Shown piece after piece: positions 33,643 through 42,397 of a stretch of DNA of 48,290 bases (position 1 is its first letter; each line of letters opens with the position of its first letter). The position numbers and the translations under genes were made by a program. Source of the stretch: Moraxellaceae bacterium (GTDB lineage Bacteria > Pseudomonadota > Gammaproteobacteria > Pseudomonadales > Moraxellaceae); NCBI GenBank assembly GCA_030684415.1, contig JAUXNL010000009.1, forward strand, positions 1 through 48,290, read 5' to 3'. Under the pieces are notes generated by a model that made no database searches, was not told the origin of the DNA, and worked only from the letters and a program-made list of their open reading frames with translations.

Positions 33643-34454
33643 GAGGGCGTTCCCGGCGGGCGTGGCGGCGCGGCGCCGCCGGTGATCATGGCCCGCAGCT
33701 GGCCGATCGGACCGGAGGCGAGGACCATGGCGATATGGACCAGCACGAAGGCCGTCAGGGCCAGGGCGCTGAGGAAGTGGATTGTCCGGGCCGACTGCCG
33801 GCCGCCGAACAGCTCGAAGGTCCAGGGCCAGGCGACGTTGACGCCGGGCGACATGCCCAGGCCGCTCAGCACCATCAACGGCAGGAGCCCGAAGACCACC
33901 GCCAGATAGGTGAGCTTTTGCAAGGCGTTGTACCGGCCGTGATGGAAGCGCAGGCGGGCGTGATCCTTGATTTCGCCCCAGAGGTTGCGCGGCTTAAGCT
34001 CAGCGCTCCGCGGAAACAGATTGCGGCTGAAATGTCCGCTCGCCAGGCCCCAGGCGAGATAGGCGAGGCCATTTATCACGAAGAGCCAGGCGAAGAAGAA
34101 GTGCCAGCGCCGGCCCTCGGCCAGGGAGCGGTAGCCGGGCAGGGTCGTCCAGGCGGGAAACCCCCGTCGCTCGCCGTTCGACAGGCCAAGCACTCCGGTG
34201 GTCTCCACCTTGAGGGCGCCCACCTGGGTGAAGCCCGCCAGACCCGGCCCCTTCCGTTCAGCGGTCATGGCCACCCAGGGTTCGGCGAAGGTCGAAGCGT
34301 GGCCCCAGTAGAGGGCCGGATGGGCGTTGAAGATCTGCAGGCCGCTACCCAGCAGGACCAGCAGCGCCAGCACATTGATCCAGTGGGTCAGCCGCACCGG
34401 CAGCCTGTGGCGCGCCGCCGGGGCCTTGGCGTCGTTGTTCTGCGTCTCATCCAT
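33639..34454 (-). CDS. Cytochrome b561-type membrane subunit
   Basis: The 271-aa integral membrane protein has four or five predicted helices: WINVLALLVLLGSGLQIFNA, FFFAWLFVINGLAYLAWGLA, LAVVFGLLPLMVLSGLGMSP and FLSALALTAFVLVHIAMVLA. Conserved heme-ligand His residues sit in RLTHW, RRWHF, RTIHF and LVHIA. It belongs to the family that passes electrons between the quinone pool and periplasmic molybdoenzymes, the partner of the gene just downstream. The ATG at 34454 is chosen. The longer frame to 34760 is a shadow over a divergent promoter. Confidence 0.87.
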   Translation of the reverse strand: MDETQNNDAKAPAARHRLPVRLTHWINVLALLVLLGSGLQIFNAHPALYWGHASTFAEPWVAMTAERKGPGLAGFTQVGALKVETTGVLGLSNGERRGFPAWTTLPGYRSLAEGRRWHFFFAWLFVINGLAYLAWGLASGHFSRNLFPRSAELKPRNLWGEIKDHARLRFHHGRYNALQKLTYLAVVFGLLPLMVLSGLGMSPGVNVAWPWTFELFGGRQSARTIHFLSALALTAFVLVHIAMVLASGPIGQLRAMITGGAAPPRPPGTPS

Positions 34455-34585
34455 GGGACCGCTTTCGACCGGGTTCGATGATCTTACGCTGGTTTTGACC
34501 GCACAGTTGCGGCGGCGCCGTAGGAACGCAGGATACGGCCCAGACGCTGTCCTAGTCGCAACCCCCATTGCAAAGGGAAATCGAC

Positions 34586-34753
34586 ATGACCGAAACAGAC
34601 ACCAAGCGTCACACACCGGTGGAAAACCCACCGCCGGAGGCCCCAGTTCGCAGTCAGGACGAACAGGTTGAGCGGACGGGCCGGGCGCCGGCTGTGACCG
34701 GCGAGGCCGAAGGCCTGCCCAAGGATGGCGACGGCTCCAAGCCTGAGTCCTAG
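34586..34753 (+). CDS. Small hydrophilic protein (55 aa)
   Basis: This short gene encodes a charged, Pro/Glu-rich, probably disordered peptide (MTETDTKRHTPVENPPPE start, DGDGSKPES end). The ATG at 34586 follows AAAGGGA by eight bases, a good ribosome site. It is divergent from the cytochrome b gene. No family is recognised. The ribosome site and codon use typical of the region make it plausible. Confidence 0.55.
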   Translation: MTETDTKRHTPVENPPPEAPVRSQDEQVERTGRAPAVTGEAEGLPKDGDGSKPES

Positions 34754-34786
34754 TTTGCACGCCTGTGGGAGCGCCGGGGTCTTTCA

Positions 34787-34804
34787 GGCCCGGGCGCCCG
34801 GGCC
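34787..34804. terminator. 18-bp perfect palindrome, possible terminator
   Basis: GGCCCGGGCGCCCGGGCC is a perfect palindrome lying between the small gene and the thioesterase gene. It would fold into a very stable hairpin. No T-run follows, so it may act in a factor-dependent way or only as mRNA protection. Confidence 0.45.
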
Positions 34805-34877
34805 GTTGGCGTCAAGGACCGGGCGCCCCTAAGGTTCGTCCGACGCCCGGGCGGGCGAAGATGCGTTGGGGGGCCTG

Positions 34878-35813
34878 ATGGGCTGGGACGGTGGAACCGA
34901 GATCTGGGTGGGCGGGGTCAACACCTGGGAGTGCGATGAGATGGGCCATCTCAACGTGCGCCACTGGGTCGCCAAGTCCATGGAGGCCCTGGCCGGTCTC
35001 GCCGCCGAGCTGGGCATGCCGGACGCCTTTTCCGGCCTGGCCCAATCCACCCTGCTGGTCCGCGAACAGCACATCCGATTCCTGCGGGAGGCCAAGCCGG
35101 GCGCCGCCCTGACCGCCCGGGGCGGGGTGGTGGCCATGGGCGAGGACGAGGCCCGGCTGCTGGTGGTCATCCTGCACCCCGATGGGACCCCGGCGGCGAC
35201 GTTCCAGACCGTGGTGCGTCACGCCACCGCCAAGGATGGTCGAGTGTTCCCCTGGCCCCGACGGGTTCGCGAGGCCGCCGAGCGCCTGCAGGCGGACATT
35301 CCCGACTTCGCCGCCGCCCGCTCCATTGAGCTGGGGCCGGTGGAAACCAGCGCCGCCAGTCTCGCCCGGGCCGACGCCATGGGTCTGACGCGGATCGGTC
35401 TGGGGGTGATCGGGGCGCCCGATTGCGACGCCTTTGGCCGCATGCGCACCGAGATCGTCATGGGCAAGATTTCCGACGGCATCCTGCACCTGCTGGGCGC
35501 CGACCGCGGCCTGGGCGAAGGTCCGGGCTCCGGCGCGCCGCGGATCGGCGGCGCAGCCCTGGAATATCGGCTGGTGCATTTCGCATGGCCCCGGGCCGGC
35601 GACCGGTTCGAGCTGCGCTCGGCCACAGCCCATGTGGAGGAGCGCTTCCGTCGCCTGCGCCACTGGATGGTGGACCCCCATACGGGCCGCCCCTGGGCCA
35701 GCGCCGAAAATGTCGCCGTGGGGTTCGACCTCGACGCCCGCAAGGTGGTGCGTCTTTCCCCTGAGGCGGTGGAGGCCCTGCGTCCGATGACCCGGCCTGA
35801 GATGGCGCTCTAG
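34878..35813 (+). CDS. Acyl-CoA/acyl-ACP thioesterase-like hotdog protein
   Basis: The 311-aa protein opens with the hotdog-fold signature NTWECDEMGHLNVRHWVAKSMEAL, as in 4-hydroxybenzoyl-CoA and acyl-ACP thioesterases, where the Asp/Asn-x-N segment is catalytic. A second hotdog-like half begins near 190 (GVIGAPDCDAFGRMRTEIVMGKISDGILHLL). The length fits a double hotdog. It probably hydrolyses an acyl thioester. The substrate is unknown. ATG at 34878 follows a G-rich stretch. Its stop and that of the convergent hydrolase overlap in the same CTAG. Confidence 0.8.
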   Translation: MGWDGGTEIWVGGVNTWECDEMGHLNVRHWVAKSMEALAGLAAELGMPDAFSGLAQSTLLVREQHIRFLREAKPGAALTARGGVVAMGEDEARLLVVILHPDGTPAATFQTVVRHATAKDGRVFPWPRRVREAAERLQADIPDFAAARSIELGPVETSAASLARADAMGLTRIGLGVIGAPDCDAFGRMRTEIVMGKISDGILHLLGADRGLGEGPGSGAPRIGGAALEYRLVHFAWPRAGDRFELRSATAHVEERFRRLRHWMVDPHTGRPWASAENVAVGFDLDARKVVRLSPEAVEALRPMTRPEMAL

Positions 35814-36691
35814 CCGCCCACGGCCTCGGCGAGGACCTGACGCACCAGATCCGGGCGCTCCATGGGCAGGAAGTGGCTGGTCCCCGGCACGGTCTCGATC
35901 CGGTAACGGCCGGTGACGGCCAAGAGGTCGAGATGGTCGTCGATCCGGCAGGTGGAGCCCTGCTCGGCCCGCAGGATCCGCACCGGACACGGGCAGGCCA
36001 GGGCCGCGGCCCAGGCCTGGTCGTCATAGACAGCGAAGTTGGACGCCTCCCAGGCCGGGGCGCAGGCCAGCTCCACCGCCCCGTCGTCAGTGTCCACGAA
36101 GCCCGCGGTCACATAATCTTCCAGCTGGTCCAGCGACCAGGTCTTGAAGGCGCCGCGCCCCTGATAGGCGGCCACGGCCGCAGGCCGGCTCTCGAACCGC
36201 GCCCGCCGGCGCAGGGCGCCCTGGACCATGGGCGACTGGGCGATATCGCCGGGCGCAGCCTCCCCCCGCTGCGGCATCAGGACGGGATCAAACAGCACCA
36301 GGTTAGAGATCAGGTCGGGCGCCTGGGCCGCGGCCATCAGGCTGGTGGTCGCCCCCATGGAATGGCCCGCCACGGTGACGGGTCCCTGAGCCACATGGGG
36401 CAGCAGGGCCAGCAGGTCGTCGCGATAGGCGCCCCAGCCCTGGCGGTTCTCCAGCTCGGTGGGCAGGGCGGTGGCGCCGTGGCCGCGCAGGTCGATGGCC
36501 AGGATTCGCAAGGTCGCGGCCAGGGGCTCCAGAATCGTCCGGTAGGTCGCCGCGTTGAACCCATTGGCGTGGCAGAAGACCAGGTCGAAGGCGCGATCGG
36601 CGGATCCGAACTCTAGCGCCGCCATCTCACCGCCGCGGCTGGGCAGGGGAAAGCGGCGGACCCGCGGGGCCTGTGCGACCGTTCCATCCAT
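35810..36691 (-). CDS. Alpha/beta hydrolase
   Basis: The 293-aa protein has the alpha/beta hydrolase fold: FCHANGFNAATYR (oxyanion loop), LAIDLRGHGAT, the nucleophile elbow GHSMGATTS (Ser about 109), a late Asp region (ILRAEQGSTCRIDDHL) and the catalytic His in VPGTSHFLPMERPD. Members are esterases, lipases, epoxide hydrolases or C-C hydrolases. The substrate cannot be predicted. ATG at 36691 is preferred to the open frame reaching 36907, because the latter crosses the promoter of the divergent DUF488 gene. Confidence 0.87.
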   Translation of the reverse strand: MDGTVAQAPRVRRFPLPSRGGEMAALEFGSADRAFDLVFCHANGFNAATYRTILEPLAATLRILAIDLRGHGATALPTELENRQGWGAYRDDLLALLPHVAQGPVTVAGHSMGATTSLMAAAQAPDLISNLVLFDPVLMPQRGEAAPGDIAQSPMVQGALRRRARFESRPAAVAAYQGRGAFKTWSLDQLEDYVTAGFVDTDDGAVELACAPAWEASNFAVYDDQAWAAALACPCPVRILRAEQGSTCRIDDHLDLLAVTGRYRIETVPGTSHFLPMERPDLVRQVLAEAVGG

Positions 36692-36771
36692 GGGCGGATC
36701 CTTCTTTTCGCGCGATGGGTTCTTGGCCTCCATATATCCCGTCTCACCCCTGACCCAAGGAGAGGTTCGCC

Positions 36772-37203
36772 ATGGCCATCGCCACCATCGGCTATGAGGG
36801 CAAGACCCAGGCCCAGATGATCGACCAGCTGAAGGCCGCCGGCGTCGAACTGGTGGTGGATGTCCGCGCCGTCGCGGCCTCGCGCCGGCCGGGATTCTCC
36901 AAGACAATCCTCGGCGCCAGCCTGGACGAGGCCGGCATCGGCTATGCGCACCTGCGCGGCCTGGGCACGCCCAAGGCGGGGCGGGAGGCCGCCCGGGCCG
37001 GACGCACCGACGAGATGCGGGCCATCTTCGAGGCGCACCTGGCCGAGCCCCAGGCTCAGCTTGAGCTGGCCCGGGCCCAGGACCTGGCGGGACGAAAGAA
37101 GATCGCCCTGCTCTGCTTCGAGGCCCAGGCCTGTGACTGCCACCGGGCCATTGTGGCCGCGCGACTCTGCGAGGCCCTGGACCAGCCAGTGGAAGATCTC
37201 TGA
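36772..37203 (+). CDS. DUF488-family protein
   Basis: The 143-aa protein begins IATIGYEGKTQAQMIDQL and contains LVVDVRAVAASRRPGFSK and LCFEAQACDCHRAIVAARL. The last is the Cys/His-containing signature of the family. Biochemical function is unknown for the group. It is divergent from the hydrolase gene and followed by a crotonase. Confidence 0.9.
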   Translation: MAIATIGYEGKTQAQMIDQLKAAGVELVVDVRAVAASRRPGFSKTILGASLDEAGIGYAHLRGLGTPKAGREAARAGRTDEMRAIFEAHLAEPQAQLELARAQDLAGRKKIALLCFEAQACDCHRAIVAARLCEALDQPVEDL

Positions 37204-37276
37204 GAGGCCTTGGCTTTCCCCAGCGTCATGGGGCGATGATGGGCAAACCTCCTAAGAACCGTCCCAGGAACAGCCC

Positions 37277-38176
37277 ATGACCGCCGCCAACGCCAACACC
37301 GCGCCGACCGCCGCCATTCCGGCGCTCGGCCCCTGGACCTGTTTCGACGTCGAGATCGAGGCCGGCGTCGCCCACATCAAGCTGAAGCGCCCTGAGGCCT
37401 TCAACAGCATGATCCGCGCCTTCTGGAACGAGCTGCCGGTGATCGTCCGCGACATCAACGACAATGTCCGGGCCCGCTGCATCGTCATTTCCTCCACCGG
37501 CAAGCACTTCTCCGCCGGCATGGACCTGGCGGTGTTCGGCGGCGGCGGCACCTCGGCGGCCGACGCCGGCGCGGCGCCCGACCGTTTCGTCGCCGCCGAG
37601 GGCCAGCGCCATCATGTGCGCTGGCTGCAGGACTGCTTCTCCTGCCTGGACGAGGCCCGCATGCCGGTTCTGGTCGCCATCCAGGGGGGCTGTATCGGCG
37701 GGGCGGTGGACATGACCAGCGCCTGCGACATCCGCTACGCCACCGAGGACGCCTTCTTCTGCGTGCAGGAGATCAATATCGGCATGACCGCCGATGTCGG
37801 CACCTTCCCGCGACTGTGCAAGCTGATCCCTGAAGGCTGGGTCCGCGAGCTGGCCTATACCGGACGGCGTCTGCCGGCCCAGAAGGCCAAGGAGATCGGT
37901 CTGGTCAACGAGGTCTTCCCGACCCAGGAGGCCCTGCTCGACCATGTCATGGCCACGGCCCGGGAGATCGCCGAGAAGTCGCCCCTGGCGGTCACTGGGT
38001 CCAAGGTGATGATCAACTACGCCCGGGACCACACCATCGCCGATGGGCTGGACTATATCGCCGTCTGGCAGACGGGCATGTTCGCCGGTTCGCACATGGG
38101 CGAGGCCTTCAAGGCCAAGGCCGAGAAGCGCCCGGCCGACTTCCCCGACCTGCGCCCCCTGCGCCACGAGATGTAG
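37277..38176 (+). CDS. Enoyl-CoA hydratase/isomerase (crotonase family)
   Basis: The 299-aa protein has the crotonase fold: IKLKRPEAFNSM, CIVISSTGKHFSAGMDLAVFGG (first oxyanion loop), and VLVAIQGGCIGGAVDMTSACDIRYATEDAFFCVQEINIGMTADVGTFPRL (second loop with acidic residues). The acidic positions and the TADVGT stretch resemble delta(3,5)-delta(2,4)-dienoyl-CoA isomerases rather than plain hydratases. It should act in fatty acid degradation. RBS-like AGGAA precedes the ATG. Confidence 0.9.
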   Translation: MTAANANTAPTAAIPALGPWTCFDVEIEAGVAHIKLKRPEAFNSMIRAFWNELPVIVRDINDNVRARCIVISSTGKHFSAGMDLAVFGGGGTSAADAGAAPDRFVAAEGQRHHVRWLQDCFSCLDEARMPVLVAIQGGCIGGAVDMTSACDIRYATEDAFFCVQEINIGMTADVGTFPRLCKLIPEGWVRELAYTGRRLPAQKAKEIGLVNEVFPTQEALLDHVMATAREIAEKSPLAVTGSKVMINYARDHTIADGLDYIAVWQTGMFAGSHMGEAFKAKAEKRPADFPDLRPLRHEM

Positions 38177-38189
38177 GCGGGCCTGACCC

Positions 38190-39383
38190 CTACAGGATCA
38201 GTTCGGCGCCCCGCAGATCGGCCCCGGTCAGCTTGGCGCCGGACAGGTCGGCCTCAAGGAAGCGGGCGCGGGGCGCCTGGGCGCCGCTGAGGTCGGCATA
38301 GCGCAGGATCGCCCGGTTCAGGTCGGTGCGGATCAGGCGACCCTCCCCCAGCGCCAGGGGGCCGAGTTTGGCGTCGCGAAGATCGGCGCGGATCAGGCTG
38401 GCGCCGGTCAGCCGCGCGCCGCGGAGGTCGGCGCCCCGTAGGTCGGCCTTGCGCAGGTCGCAGTCGGACAGGTCGGCACCCTGTAGCTGGACGCCGCGCA
38501 TGTCCATGCCGAAGAAGATGGCGCCCGGGGCCGGCAGGCCGCTGAGGCGCCGGGCCCTGAGATGGCGCAGGGACCTGAAGTCGGCGCCCTCCAGCCGGGC
38601 GGCCGCGCCCTTGGCGCCGTGACTGTCGCAATAGGCTTCGTGGTCGTCGACGATCTCCCGCAGGGGCTGGTCGTCCACATAGAAGACCGTGGCCGGGGCC
38701 TTGAGAACCTCGCTCAGATCGACCCCATTGAGTCCGGCGGCCGACAGATTGGCCCCGGCGACCACCGCGCCCCGGAGGGACGCCCCACTGAGATCGGCGC
38801 CGTCAAGCTGAGCGCCAGAGAGATCAGCCCCGTCAAGGCGGGCGCCGACCAGCCGGGCGCCGACCAATATGGCGCCGGTCAGGCTGGCGTCGGTGCAGTC
38901 GACCGCGGTCATGATATCGATGAGGTTGGCGCCCTCGGCGACGGCGTATTCCAGGTTTCCGGCCCGGGCCTCCGGCGCCAGCACCCGAAAGCCGTCGGCT
39001 CGGGTCTGCATGGCGATACAGCCCTCGCGGAGATCACAGCCCGACAGGTCAGCCCCCGACAGGTTGGCCCCCCGCAGGCTCGATCCGCGCAGGTCAGCCT
39101 GGGGCAGACGCGCCCCGCGAAGGTCGGCGTCTCGCAGGTCAGCCCCGAACAGATTGGCCCGGCTCAGATCGGCGCCCGCCAGGATCGCCCCGCACAGGCG
39201 CGCCCCCGTCAGGTCGGCTTCGGCCAAAAGGGCGCCTTCCAGGTTCCAGTCGGCCAGGTCGGCGCGCACCAGATCGGCCCGCCGCCCCCCCGCCAGCCCC
39301 TGAGCGAAGCGGGCATGGGCGGACAATATCGCACGGAGTTGTGCGGCGGTCTGGGGACGCAGATGAGAGGCGGGACTTGCCAT
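38190..39383 (-). CDS. Pentapeptide-repeat protein
   Basis: The 397-aa protein consists largely of A(D/N)LxG/A pentapeptides. These form right-handed quadrilateral beta-helices. Repeats run in three blocks, about 40-115, 150-215 and 255-397. Spacers separate them: EGCIAMQTRADGFRVLAPEA and a segment with FYVDDQPLREIVDDHEAY. There is no signal peptide. Some members mimic DNA and inhibit gyrase (MfpA/Qnr), others are structural. No specific assignment is possible. Confidence 0.9.
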   Translation of the reverse strand: MASPASHLRPQTAAQLRAILSAHARFAQGLAGGRRADLVRADLADWNLEGALLAEADLTGARLCGAILAGADLSRANLFGADLRDADLRGARLPQADLRGSSLRGANLSGADLSGCDLREGCIAMQTRADGFRVLAPEARAGNLEYAVAEGANLIDIMTAVDCTDASLTGAILVGARLVGARLDGADLSGAQLDGADLSGASLRGAVVAGANLSAAGLNGVDLSEVLKAPATVFYVDDQPLREIVDDHEAYCDSHGAKGAAARLEGADFRSLRHLRARRLSGLPAPGAIFFGMDMRGVQLQGADLSDCDLRKADLRGADLRGARLTGASLIRADLRDAKLGPLALGEGRLIRTDLNRAILRYADLSGAQAPRARFLEADLSGAKLTGADLRGAELIL

Positions 39384-39460
39384 GGACGACCTTTGGATGA
39401 GGCCGACAAGGTGGTCCCGAGCCGTTTAAGGAAGGGTTGTCCGCAGCCCCTACAGCCAAA

Positions 39461-40150
39461 CTAATCCTGGCTGTCACCCGCCGAGGCGCCGCCCTGGCCG
39501 GCGGCCTGAAGAAGAGCGGCGATACGGTCGGTGGCGTCAGCCGCCTGGCTCAGCATCTGCAGGGGACCAGAGCCTGGGCGCACAGCAGCGACCATCTGAT
39601 TGGCGGCGGACTGGGCGACAGTCACCGCGGTGTTCTGGGCGGTGGTGAAGCCGGTCCGGGTCAGGGTCGAGGCCGTGGCGTCCTGATAGATGAAGCCGTG
39701 GACGGGATAGGTGGTCGAGCCGAGATCGCCGACCGAGTCGTACCAGACCTTGACCTGGGTCCAGTCGCCCTTGGGGGAGACGTCAATCACGGTGACGTCG
39801 CGCTCAATCTGACCACGGCTCCCATTGATCCGCGACCAGTTGGCGTGGCTGATCTGGATGACCCGATCGGTCAGCACCTGGCTGACCACGGCGACGTGGC
39901 CCAGGCGCATGGCGCCGGTGGGCTTGAAACAGAGGACCGCGCCAGCCTGGGGGGTGTTGCCCGTATCGTACTTGCCGGCGGCCTGTTTCCACCATGTCCA
40001 GGCGTCGCCGAAGATCTGCACCCCGGAGATCATCCGGGCGAACGGCACGCACTGCCAGTAGGTGTCCGCAAAGGCGGAGCTGACAGGGGCAAGCGCCATA
40101 ACCGCCGCAGCCGTCATGGAACCAAGGACCAGGCGTGTCCGTTTCATCAT
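39461..40150 (-). CDS. Secreted CHAP-domain amidase
   Basis: The 229-aa protein has a signal peptide (LVLGSMTAAAVMALAPVSSAFA). A CHAP cysteine peptidase domain follows: YWQCVPFARMISG with the catalytic Cys, WTWWKQAAGKY, and MRLGHVAVVSQV with the catalytic His. The domain ends in NWSRINGSRGQIERDVTVIDVS. CHAP enzymes cut peptidoglycan stem peptides. An Ala/Gln-rich C-terminal tail of about 70 residues follows. Confidence 0.88.
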   Translation of the reverse strand: MMKRTRLVLGSMTAAAVMALAPVSSAFADTYWQCVPFARMISGVQIFGDAWTWWKQAAGKYDTGNTPQAGAVLCFKPTGAMRLGHVAVVSQVLTDRVIQISHANWSRINGSRGQIERDVTVIDVSPKGDWTQVKVWYDSVGDLGSTTYPVHGFIYQDATASTLTRTGFTTAQNTAVTVAQSAANQMVAAVRPGSGPLQMLSQAADATDRIAALLQAAGQGGASAGDSQD

Positions 40151-40219
40151 GTTGGGCGTAACTCCCCGACGCGAACTGGCGTTAGGGATAGTTTCTCACG
40201 CCGCGAATGAAAAGAGGGT

Positions 40220-41317
40220 TTATGCGCCTGCGACCTTCGGCGCCCGCCCATTCCACAGCTCCGCCCACAGCTTCATGCGTCCGCGGGCTGGCTTCTCGAT
40301 CAGATGATAGGAGAGCGCCGCCAGTGGAACCACGCCTATCAGCAGCACCAGCCACAGGCCTAGGGGCAACTGGCCACCTTCAAGCTTAAGCAGACTGGCG
40401 GCGCCGTTCGCGAATACAATCTTCCACGGCACGCAGACCATGTAGATCGAATAGCTGATCTCACCCAGATAGATCAGGATGGGGGCGCACAGGACCTGGG
40501 AGCCCGCCTGCGCCAGTCGGGCGAGGTAGAAGATCAGGGCGGCCGTGGACAGGACGATGAGGGTGTCGGACAGACCCGCGGCGGCCGCAAACAGGGCGGC
40601 GGCGCCCGAAATAGCGGCGCCGGTCAGGGCGCTGCGTCGCCCGCCGCCCGCCCGTTCCCGCCAAAGGCTATGCAGGGCGCAGCCCAGGGCGAAGCAGGGG
40701 ACGATGCGCAGGGCGCCCCAGCGGATGGTGGCCAGGGTCAGGGGATGACCGGCCAGGACTTCGAATCCGGCATAGAGCAACGCCATGAAGACCGCCGCCA
40801 GGGTCACCGCCACCAGGGGCCGGGACTTCAGGGCCAGGGCCGCCCAGGCGAACAGGGGGAAGGTCAGATAGGCGAACCACTCGGCCGAGATGGACCAGGA
40901 CGGATGGTTCCAGCCGGCCACCGGCGCAAGACCCCAGGCCTGGACCAGCAGCAGGTTGGCCGGCAGGGATTCCCAAGACAGGATGTTGGGATCGACGGCG
41001 AAGCCGGCCGCGCCGGCGGCGGCCGCCAGCACGCCCATGCCAATCAATGTGGCCAGGTGCAGAGGATAGATCCGGGCCAGCCTGGCCCAGAGGAAGTTTC
41101 CATAGGCGAAGCGGCCGGTCTCCACCTCGCTGCGATAGACGTGGCAGAGGATGAAGCCGGACAGGATGAAGAACAGCTCCACCCCCAGATACCCCTTGGC
41201 CACGAACAGGGGGGTCGTCGCCGTCGCCAGGGCTGGCCAGTAGTGAAATAGCACCACCCAGAAGGCCGCGAAGAACCGCAGCGAGGTCAGAGGATGGATC
41301 TGTTGAGCGTCGGTCAT
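40220..41317 (-). CDS. Acyltransferase family 3 membrane protein (OafA-like)
   Basis: The 365-aa integral membrane protein starts HPLTSLRFFAAFWVVLFHYWPAL, the family signature with the conserved Arg and His residues. It has about ten hydrophobic helices, including LFFILSGFILCHVYRSE and SISAEWFAYLTFPLF. These proteins transfer acyl groups, often acetyl, to cell-surface polysaccharides or antibiotics. The substrate is unknown. It is divergent from the TerC gene. Confidence 0.9.
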   Translation of the reverse strand: MTDAQQIHPLTSLRFFAAFWVVLFHYWPALATATTPLFVAKGYLGVELFFILSGFILCHVYRSEVETGRFAYGNFLWARLARIYPLHLATLIGMGVLAAAAGAAGFAVDPNILSWESLPANLLLVQAWGLAPVAGWNHPSWSISAEWFAYLTFPLFAWAALALKSRPLVAVTLAAVFMALLYAGFEVLAGHPLTLATIRWGALRIVPCFALGCALHSLWRERAGGGRRSALTGAAISGAAALFAAAAGLSDTLIVLSTAALIFYLARLAQAGSQVLCAPILIYLGEISYSIYMVCVPWKIVFANGAASLLKLEGGQLPLGLWLVLLIGVVPLAALSYHLIEKPARGRMKLWAELWNGRAPKVAGA

Positions 41318-41462
41318 TGGCCTTCGGACTCTCGGGCGGCGGCGGACTTGAAAACGGCTTTCAGCGCCCAGTCTGGCCCCAGAAGCCTCACCATCGCGTT
41401 AGCGCTGCGACCGATCCTGCAATCGTCTAAGGCTGGCGGTCTCATCCTGGAGAATCACGCCG

Positions 41463-42293
41463 ATGGACTCGCTCCTCGTCCTGCTCACCGACCCTGTCGC
41501 CTGGGCCGCCCTCATCGCCCTGATCGTGATGGAGGTCGTGCTTGGCATCGACAACCTGGTCTTCATCTCAATCCTCTCGAACAAGCTGCCCGAGCACCAG
41601 CGGAGCCGGGCGCGCAAGATCGGCATCGCCCTGGCCCTGATCATGCGCCTGGGCCTGCTGTCGACCCTGGCCTTCCTGGTCGGCATGACCCAGACGGTGT
41701 TCAGTATCCCCCTCGAGGGTCCCCCGGACCCGGTGCATGGCATGCCCATGTTCGAGATGGACTTCTCCTGGCGCGACCTCATCCTGATCGCCGGGGGGCT
41801 CTTCCTGGTCTGGAAGGCGACCACCGAAATCCACGAGAAGGTCGATCCCGAAGCCACCCACGGGCTGATGGATGTGAAGGCGCCGGTGGTGGCCAACTTC
41901 TCGTCGGTGATCGTTCAGATCCTGCTGCTGGACCTGGTCTTCTCCATCGATTCCATCCTGACCGCGGTGGGCATGACCGATCACCTGCCGATCATGGTGG
42001 TCGCGGTGGTGTTCGCCGTCGGCGTCATGCTGCTGGCCGCCGATCCCCTGGCGGAGTTCATCGACTCCAACCCCACCGTCGTCATGCTGGCCCTGGGATT
42101 CCTGTTGATGATCGGGGCCACCCTGATCGCCGACGGCTTCGGCTTCCATGTGCCCAAGGGCTACATCTACGCCGCCATGGCCTTCTCGGGACTGGTGGAA
42201 GGGTTGAACATCTTCGCCCGCCGGGCGGCCCGGCGGAAAAATCAGGCCCGCGCATTGGAGCATGCATCGCCGGCCGGTTCTGATAACCTCTGA
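41463..42293 (+). CDS. TerC-family integral membrane protein
   Basis: The 276-aa protein has the TerC pattern of seven or more membrane helices. The acidic residues in EVVLGIDNLVF and in DLVFSIDSILTAVG are the conserved metal-binding positions. Members export manganese or help load Mn into secreted proteins, and others confer tellurite resistance. The C-terminal tail is basic. It follows a 145-bp divergent gap in which I do not see the yybP-ykoY riboswitch pattern that often precedes this family elsewhere. Confidence 0.9.
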   Translation: MDSLLVLLTDPVAWAALIALIVMEVVLGIDNLVFISILSNKLPEHQRSRARKIGIALALIMRLGLLSTLAFLVGMTQTVFSIPLEGPPDPVHGMPMFEMDFSWRDLILIAGGLFLVWKATTEIHEKVDPEATHGLMDVKAPVVANFSSVIVQILLLDLVFSIDSILTAVGMTDHLPIMVVAVVFAVGVMLLAADPLAEFIDSNPTVVMLALGFLLMIGATLIADGFGFHVPKGYIYAAMAFSGLVEGLNIFARRAARRKNQARALEHASPAGSDNL

Positions 42294-42397
42294 GCATTAA
42301 TCCCGTCCCGGGGCGTCGCAGGACGCTTCCGGGGCGGACTCAGACATTTTCAAGACCTGTGATGGGTGACGCGCTTGCGTCGCGCAGAAGCAGATAA

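Noticed and set aside
34812..35990. 392-aa antisense frame over the thioesterase
   Set aside because: The sense frame has the hotdog signature. This frame is Gly/His/Pro-rich shadow.
41318..41462. yybP-ykoY manganese riboswitch before the TerC gene
   Set aside because: The expected conserved loop sequences are absent from the short leader.
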